This document shows, piece after piece, positions 38,882 to 43,521 of a stretch of 43,521 nt of DNA (its first letter is position 1; each line of letters starts with the position of its first letter). The stretch is from IMG/VR virus record IMGVR_UViG_3300047550_001870, positions 1-43,521 of that record, one strand, 5' to 3'. Source of the stretch: a virus. The notes under the pieces were generated by a model. The model saw only the letters and a program-made list of their open reading frames with translations. It did not search any database and was not told the origin of the DNA. The position numbers were made by a program, and so were the translations under genes.

Positions 38882-39325
38882 ATGGAAGATTTCAATCTAA
38901 TCATTTCAGTTGCAAGTTTCTTAGGTGTTTGTGCATTCATTGCTATGGCTTGGAACCACAGTAAGTTAATTAAACAAATGCAGAATGACATCTTTAATAA
39001 CTATGATGCACTAGAGAAGCGGCTATACGATATTGATTACAAGTATAGTTCTCAAATTCGTGATGTACGAATTGGTTGTGATAATACAGCACAATGGCGT
39101 AATGAACTAATGAAGAAGAAGTACGACGATCTTTGTAATTCATATAGCAATCTAGACAATCGTGTATGCGATCTGACTAGCACTATGTGGAACATTGATG
39201 GTAAGATGCAAACCCTAGATCCATACATCAAGCGTATTCATCTTAAGCATCTAATTAAGACCAGCGGTTCAATCAATAAGGATGCTGTTAAGCAACTAAA
39301 GGAAATTGAGAATGAACTCAAATGA
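38882..39325 (+). CDS. Membrane-anchored coiled-coil protein
   Basis: The 147-residue product starts with one membrane segment (LIISVASFLGVCAFIAMAW). A long charged helical domain follows (MQNDIFNNYDALEKRLYDID onward) and ends in LKEIENELK. There is no lipobox or cleavage site, so it probably stays anchored, with the coiled coil on one face. The layout is shared with the protein at 21490. A spanin-like or envelope-sensing role cannot be settled from sequence. Confidence 0.65.
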   Translation: MEDFNLIISVASFLGVCAFIAMAWNHSKLIKQMQNDIFNNYDALEKRLYDIDYKYSSQIRDVRIGCDNTAQWRNELMKKKYDDLCNSYSNLDNRVCDLTSTMWNIDGKMQTLDPYIKRIHLKHLIKTSGSINKDAVKQLKEIENELK

Positions 39326-39530
39326 ACTCATTAGACTTTTGGAAAACGCGATTGACACTTCGTCCAGTAGTGAATACCACTCTGGGTTTACGGCCAAAGA
39401 ACTACACCGTAAGTGTCTCGTTTACATTCGACTACTGGATCAAGAGAATACCACGCTAAGGGAAATGCTTGAAAACTGCAAGGATACCAAGACATTCTAT
39501 CTTGGCTGGGGTAAGGGAAAGGACGAGTAA
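39312..39530 (+). CDS. Small hypothetical protein
   Basis: The ATG at 39312 overlaps the upstream gene by 14 bp. The 72-residue helical product (MNSNELIRLLENAIDTSSSS, then LLDQENTTLREMLENCKDTK) has a leucine-heptad feel and ends GWGKGKDE. Function unknown. Confidence 0.6.
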   Translation: MNSNELIRLLENAIDTSSSSEYHSGFTAKELHRKCLVYIRLLDQENTTLREMLENCKDTKTFYLGWGKGKDE

Positions 39531-39532
39531 GC

Positions 39533-39592
39533 ATGCATATGGCTGAAGAGGCAGATTACTGGAACAACTATTTCAAGACTCATTACAAGTGA
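39533..39592 (+). CDS. Possible 17-19 residue micropeptide
   Basis: ATG 39533 or 39539 opens a frame (MAEEADYWNNYFKTHYK) ending 7 bp before tRNA-Leu. It fills the only gap between the preceding gene and the tRNA cluster. The ribosome site is weak. It may equally be a chance frame. Confidence 0.25.
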   Translation: MHMAEEADYWNNYFKTHYK

Positions 39593-39599
39593 GTCTATT

Positions 39600-39681
39600 G
39601 GCTTCGTGGCGGAATCGGCATACGCAGCGGACTTAAAATCCGTAGCCGCAAGGCGTGGGGGTTCAAGTCCCCCCGAAGCTA
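39600..39681 (+). tRNA. tRNA-Leu (anticodon TAA)
   Basis: The acceptor GGCTTCG pairs with CGAAGCT. The D arm is Leu-type (GGCGGAATCGGCATACGC). GCGGA-CTTAAAA-TCCGT gives anticodon TAA (39634-39636), and a class II variable arm and a normal T arm follow. It reads TTA, the dominant Leu codon of the late genes. Confidence 0.93.
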
Positions 39682-39682
39682 T

Positions 39683-39735
39683 TCGGGAATGGTGTAATGG
39701 TCCTCTTTGTCTTGGTTCGAATCCAAGTTCCCGAG
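39683..39735 (+). ncRNA. 53-nt tRNA-like element lacking an anticodon arm
   Basis: TCGGGAA pairs perfectly over 7 bp with TTCCCGA, and CTTGG-TTCGAAT-CCAAG is a canonical T arm. Between them only 21 bases remain (TGGTGTAATGGTCC then TCTTTGT). These resemble a D arm; no anticodon stem exists. It sits between two intact tRNAs. Confidence 0.6.
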
Positions 39736-39738
39736 TAC

Positions 39739-39811
39739 GCCCTTATAGCTCAGCTGGTAGAGCAACCGACTTTTAATCGGTTGGTCGCAGGTTCGATCCC
39801 TGCTGGGGGCA
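39739..39811 (+). tRNA. tRNA-Lys (anticodon TTT)
   Basis: The acceptor GCCCTTA pairs with TGGGGGC with two G-U pairs. The D arm is GCTC...GAGC. ACCGA-CTTTTAA-TCGGT carries TTT at 39772-39774, and the T arm is GCAGG-TTCGATC-CCTGC. It reads AAA/AAG; AAA is very frequent in the late genes. Confidence 0.94.
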
Positions 39812-39851
39812 TTGTTTAAATCCTTCATTCAAGTTCTAGTATAGGAAGAAT

Positions 39852-41570
39852 ATGGAAACAGAATCTAAAGTAGTATCGCGTAAACGCTGCCCCAAGTGTG
39901 CAGCACAAGGTAACGACACATCAGGAAACAACCTAGCCGTCTACGATGACGGACATAGCTACTGCTATGCTTGTGAATTTTATGTAAGAGGTAACAAACC
40001 AATGGAAACAATCGTAGAGGAAACACCAGTATATGCCACAGAGAAGTTTCGTAGTGGTGAGATCCAGGCTCTACCACACCGACGAATTAACGAAAAGACT
40101 GCTAGACAGTATGGATACCAGACAACAACTACTGGAGCAGAGGTTGAGAATTTCTTCCGTTCGGATGGTACATTACAAGCTCAGCACATCCGGTATGATG
40201 GAAAGAAGTTCGCATGGATCGGAGACACATCGAACCTCCAGTTCTTTGGTCAATCGCTGTTTCCTAGTGGTGGCAAGAGGATTCTCATTACTGAGGGAGC
40301 CATTGATTGCCTTACAATGGCACAGCTCTTTGATAACAAGTATCCAGTTGTCTCCATTCCTAATGGAGTCAATTCAGCTGTAAAAGCTGTAAAGGAAAAC
40401 TATGATTATATTTCATCCTTTGAAACAATTGTAATTTGTTTTGATATGGATGATCCTGGTCAAAAGGCAGCTAGAGAAGTAGCTGAGATTCTTCCTCCTG
40501 GTAAGGTTAAGATTATGACCCTACCCCGAAAAGATCCAAATGAGATGTTGATTAATGCCGAATCAGCCCAACTACTACAAGCATATTGGAACTCTAAGAC
40601 ATTCAGTCCCGACTCTATCCTACATGTGTCTCAGGTTGTGTCTGATAATGAAAACTCAAGCGTACAGGTTTATGAATATCCGTGGGATTCACTAACAACT
40701 TTTATGATTGGTCAAGATTCTGGTCGTCTAAATCTATGGACATCAGCAACAGGTCATGGTAAATCAACAATTATCCGTGAACTAGTAGTAGATCATCTCA
40801 ATCATGGTCGTGCAGTTGGTGCTGTGTTTCTTGAAGAATCACCAGAACAGACTGTTGATGATCTTATTTCTCTTCGTATTGGCAAGCCAGTTCGGAAGAT
40901 TATGTCTCAACGACAACTTAATGAACTTCGTAAATCAAATAATAAATCTATTGTAGATATGGTAGAGGATAATCTAACTGATGAAGAATATTCAGAAGCT
41001 AAAGCGTATATTTCCAGCAAGCCTTTGTACCTTTATGACCACATTGGCAACGCTAACATTTCTAATATCATCAATCGTCTTGAGTATATGGCTGTTGGTC
41101 TTGATTGTAAAGTCATTTTCCTTGATCATATTACTCTGCTTGGTAATATGCTCCTATCTTCTGGTAGTGATTTTGGAAATGATGAACGGCTAGTTCTTGA
41201 TTCAGTAATGAAGAAGCTACGAGAACTTGTAGAAAGAACTAAAGTAACTTTGCATGTAATTGCTCACATCAAGAAGACAGATAAGAATGTTGATGAAGGT
41301 GATCGAATTAATCTTAATGATCTTCGTGGTTCAGGTTCACTTGCCCAGATTGCCGACAATGTATTTGCACTAGAGCGCAATGCTCAACACCCAGATCCAG
41401 CAACTTCTAATACTACCAATGTACGAGTCCTCAAGAATCGTAAGGGAGGTCGTAGAGGTATTGCTACTGCATTGTTCTACAACGATCAGACATCCAAGCT
41501 TATGGATGTACCGTTTGTAATTACCCCAGAAGGAGAGGTGCTTTATAGATACGATTCAATTAGCGTTTGA
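39852..41570 (+). CDS. Primase-helicase, T7 gp4-like
   Basis: The 572-residue bifunctional replication protein has an N-terminal zinc ribbon (C13, C16, C38, C41). A toprim primase core follows (ITEGAID with E148, then FDMDDPG with D198/D200, and KDPNEML). The C-terminal hexameric helicase has Walker A GHGKST (301-306) and Walker B FLDH (D425). T7 gp4A is 566 residues, so it is full length. It unwinds DNA 5'-3' and primes the lagging strand for the polymerase encoded next. AGGAAG precedes ATG 39852. Its last codons overlap the polymerase start region. Confidence 0.95.
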   Translation: METESKVVSRKRCPKCAAQGNDTSGNNLAVYDDGHSYCYACEFYVRGNKPMETIVEETPVYATEKFRSGEIQALPHRRINEKTARQYGYQTTTTGAEVENFFRSDGTLQAQHIRYDGKKFAWIGDTSNLQFFGQSLFPSGGKRILITEGAIDCLTMAQLFDNKYPVVSIPNGVNSAVKAVKENYDYISSFETIVICFDMDDPGQKAAREVAEILPPGKVKIMTLPRKDPNEMLINAESAQLLQAYWNSKTFSPDSILHVSQVVSDNENSSVQVYEYPWDSLTTFMIGQDSGRLNLWTSATGHGKSTIIRELVVDHLNHGRAVGAVFLEESPEQTVDDLISLRIGKPVRKIMSQRQLNELRKSNNKSIVDMVEDNLTDEEYSEAKAYISSKPLYLYDHIGNANISNIINRLEYMAVGLDCKVIFLDHITLLGNMLLSSGSDFGNDERLVLDSVMKKLRELVERTKVTLHVIAHIKKTDKNVDEGDRINLNDLRGSGSLAQIADNVFALERNAQHPDPATSNTTNVRVLKNRKGGRRGIATALFYNDQTSKLMDVPFVITPEGEVLYRYDSISV

Positions 41571-43272
41571 TATTGAGGCTAATGGCCTTAATGAAGTTGT
41601 TGCTGGTAAGAAGGATACCTATCTTACCGAAGCAACTAAAATCTGGTGTATGTCTGTTGTTAATATTAACACCAAAGAAAAGTTCCTCTTTGAACAAGAC
41701 AACATGAAAGAAGGTATTCAAATGTTAAGAGATGCTGACCTAATCATAGGTCACAATATCTATTCATTTGATATTCCTCTTATTGAACGATTATACGGAT
41801 CTCTTGATAAGAAACCATGGGATCAAGTAATTGATACACTAATTCTTTCCAGACTAATGTATGGAGATAATCCACCAACTAGGGATCAATCCCATTCTCT
41901 AATGGCATGGGGTGAACATCTTGGTGAATCAAAGATTGATTATCAAGGTGGTTGGGATAACTATACAGATGAAATGGGTAAGTACTGTATTCAAGATTCT
42001 GTAGTAACTGCTAAGATATGGGATCACTTTAGTCAACAAAACTACCTTGTAATGTACAATCGTGCTGCAAGGATGGAACACGTTGTTGCTGATATGATCA
42101 AGCGTCAAGTTGAGGCTGGTTTTGGTTTTGATCTAGATAAGGCGGAACGCCTAGAAATGGAATTACTAATTGAGAAATCCCAAATCGAAGATGAGATGCG
42201 AAGAATCTTTCCAGACAAAATCATTGTTAGACATTCTGAGAAAACAGGAAAGAGACTCAAGGATAAAGTCGAAGTATTCAATCCAGGTTCTCGACAGCAA
42301 ATTGCCGAAAGACTACAGGAAAAGTATGGATGGGAGTTCCCAACCACTGATAAGGGAAATCCCAAAGTGGACCATGAAGTTTTATCTAAGCTAGATTATC
42401 CAGAATCCAAGACACTATGTCGTTACTTTGATCTTATTAAACTAATGAGTCAAGTATCTGATTGGGTTAGTCGTGCTCGCAAGAGTAGGGATGGGCGTAT
42501 ACACGCCTATATCAATACTCTTGGTGCTGTAACTGGTCGTATGTCTAGTAAAGAACCAAACATTCAACAAGTCCATTCTGATTCTAGAGCACGGGCCTTG
42601 TTCATTCCTCAGGATGGATGGACATTGGTTGGCTCTGATCTCAAAGGTCTAGAGTTAAGAATGCTTGCTCATTATCTCTATCCACATGACGGAGGCGCAT
42701 ATGCCAAGGAAGTATGTGAAGGAGATATCCATACCCACAATCAAAAGGCTATGGAACTAGATTCAAGAAACACCGCTAAGACTGCAATCTATTGCTTCCT
42801 CTATGGCGGTGGTGATGAAAAGTTCAGTAAGACTATTGGTTGTTCTGTCTACAAGGCTAAGCAAACAAAGAACAAACTGCTCAGTAATATTCCTGGACTT
42901 AAGAAGTTGATTGAGAACTGTAGATTCGATACACTAGATAAGGGTTATGTCAAGCCATTCAATTGGCGACCTGTCTATGTTCGTAAAGAACACGCAGCAC
43001 TCAATACCTTGCTTCAATCCTCTGGTGCTCATATTGCTAAGGCTTGGGCTTGTGTAGCAGATCAACGCTTACGCTTAGAGATTGGTCAAGAAAGGTTTAA
43101 CTGGGTTGCATCTGTACATGACGAATTACAAATCGAATGTCATCCAGATGTAGCACATAAAGTTGGTAATATCCTCTGCGAATCTGCAACAACAGCTGGT
43201 GATTTATTGCGTTGTAATTGTAAGATTGAAGCAGAATACAAAGTAGGTTCTAACTGGTCGGAGACACACTAA
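41545..43272 (+). CDS. Family A DNA polymerase with 3'-5' exonuclease, apparently non-AUG start
   Basis: The frame is open from 41521 and has no ATG, GTG or TTG before the first exonuclease motif FDIEANG. An AGGAG (41531) points to ATA 41545, giving 575 residues; ATT 41554 is the alternative. The next ATG (41650) would delete exo motif I. Exo motifs: D9/E11, D76 (NIYSFDIP) and D151 (YCIQDS). Polymerase motifs: A D365 (SDLKGLELR), B R408-K412-Y416 (RNTAKTAIY) and C H525-D526 (VHDELQ). It is shorter than T7 gp5 (704). It replicates the phage genome together with the upstream primase-helicase. Confidence 0.92.
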   Translation: MDTIQLAFDIEANGLNEVVAGKKDTYLTEATKIWCMSVVNINTKEKFLFEQDNMKEGIQMLRDADLIIGHNIYSFDIPLIERLYGSLDKKPWDQVIDTLILSRLMYGDNPPTRDQSHSLMAWGEHLGESKIDYQGGWDNYTDEMGKYCIQDSVVTAKIWDHFSQQNYLVMYNRAARMEHVVADMIKRQVEAGFGFDLDKAERLEMELLIEKSQIEDEMRRIFPDKIIVRHSEKTGKRLKDKVEVFNPGSRQQIAERLQEKYGWEFPTTDKGNPKVDHEVLSKLDYPESKTLCRYFDLIKLMSQVSDWVSRARKSRDGRIHAYINTLGAVTGRMSSKEPNIQQVHSDSRARALFIPQDGWTLVGSDLKGLELRMLAHYLYPHDGGAYAKEVCEGDIHTHNQKAMELDSRNTAKTAIYCFLYGGGDEKFSKTIGCSVYKAKQTKNKLLSNIPGLKKLIENCRFDTLDKGYVKPFNWRPVYVRKEHAALNTLLQSSGAHIAKAWACVADQRLRLEIGQERFNWVASVHDELQIECHPDVAHKVGNILCESATTAGDLLRCNCKIEAEYKVGSNWSETH

Positions 43273-43493
43273 TGCCTAGAGATTATAAAGACGAATATAA
43301 AAAGTTTCAATCATCAACCAAATCAAAGAAAGACCGAGCCCATCGAAATAAAGTACGTCGAAAAGCTACTAGAGATGGCCGAGTAAAGAAGGGAGATGGT
43401 AAAGATATTGATCATAAGGATGGTAATCCTAGAAACAATTCTTCAAAGAATCTTCGTGTAATTTCCAAGTCTACTAATAGAGGTAAGCATTGA
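43272..43493 (+). CDS. HNH endonuclease-like small protein
   Basis: The ATG at 43272 overlaps the polymerase stop (TAATG). The 73-residue, very basic product ends with the HNH core DIDHKDGNPRNNSSKNLRVI followed by SKSTNRGKH: the DH pair, the central Asn and the C-terminal N-R-G-K. It is a minimal HNH with no separate DNA-binding domain. It may be a phage nicking/processing nuclease or a small homing-type enzyme. No intron is visible next to it. Confidence 0.8.
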   Translation: MPRDYKDEYKKFQSSTKSKKDRAHRNKVRRKATRDGRVKKGDGKDIDHKDGNPRNNSSKNLRVISKSTNRGKH

Positions 43494-43518
43494 CAATTTT
43501 TATTTTTATCAGTACAAT
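43490..43518 (+). promoter_or_regulatory. Sigma70-type promoter
   Basis: TTGACA (43490-43495) and TACAAT (43513-43518) are separated by exactly 17 bp of AT-rich spacer. The match is consensus at -35 and one base off at -10. It points out of the window to the next genes and overlaps the HNH stop codon. Confidence 0.65.
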
Positions 43519-43521
43519 GTT

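Overview
The window is a contiguous piece of a double-stranded DNA bacteriophage genome of the T7-like (podovirus) kind. Every gene I can support lies on the + strand. The evidence is a terminase large-subunit tail followed by very large ejection (internal virion) proteins, and a T7-type replication set: single-subunit RNA polymerase, gp2.5-like ssDNA-binding protein, zinc-ribbon/toprim/DnaB-type primase-helicase and family A DNA polymerase with a proofreading domain. RusA, ThyX, a deaminase, tRNAs and an HNH protein accompany them. Portal, capsid and recognised lysis genes are absent, so the window is not a whole genome. The host cannot be named from the sequence.

Layout. (1) 1-21341: AT-rich late region holding the terL 3' end and four ejection-type proteins of 244, 1435, 1063 and 4143 codons. 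The 4143-residue protein carries a DEDDy 3'-5' exonuclease-like domain. (2) 21342-26714: a GC-richer cassette of small genes separated by strongly structured, hairpin-rich gaps. At its centre is a 585-residue single-subunit RNA polymerase reduced to roughly the polymerase domain. The cassette ends in about 0.9 kb without a gene that reads as a chain of stem-loops, a candidate large structured RNA. A 22-bp repeat that folds into a hairpin occurs at 21428 and 25930. (3) 26715-30011: densely packed small genes of unknown function, then a DUF932-like protein and a strong terminator. (4) 30020-36343: ThyX, the full-length 811-residue RNA polymerase, metallophosphatase, SSB, RusA and deaminase. (5) 36344-39811: small genes interspersed with tRNAs (Ile-TAT, Arg-TCT, Leu-TAA, Lys-TTT) and three odd tRNA-like elements, one of which lacks an anticodon arm. 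(6) 39852-43521: primase-helicase, DNA polymerase (apparently with a non-AUG start), HNH protein and a sigma70-type promoter at the window edge.

How it may work together. The replication genes form the core of the early/middle programme. Two phage RNA polymerases suggest a division of transcription, but no promoter assignment is possible here. The tRNAs read ATA, AGA, TTA and AAA, the codons that dominate the AT-rich late genes, so they probably support translation of the giant virion proteins. The best candidates for undescribed biology are the compact polymerase cassette with its structured RNA region, the exonuclease-bearing giant virion protein, and the anticodon-less tRNA-like element.
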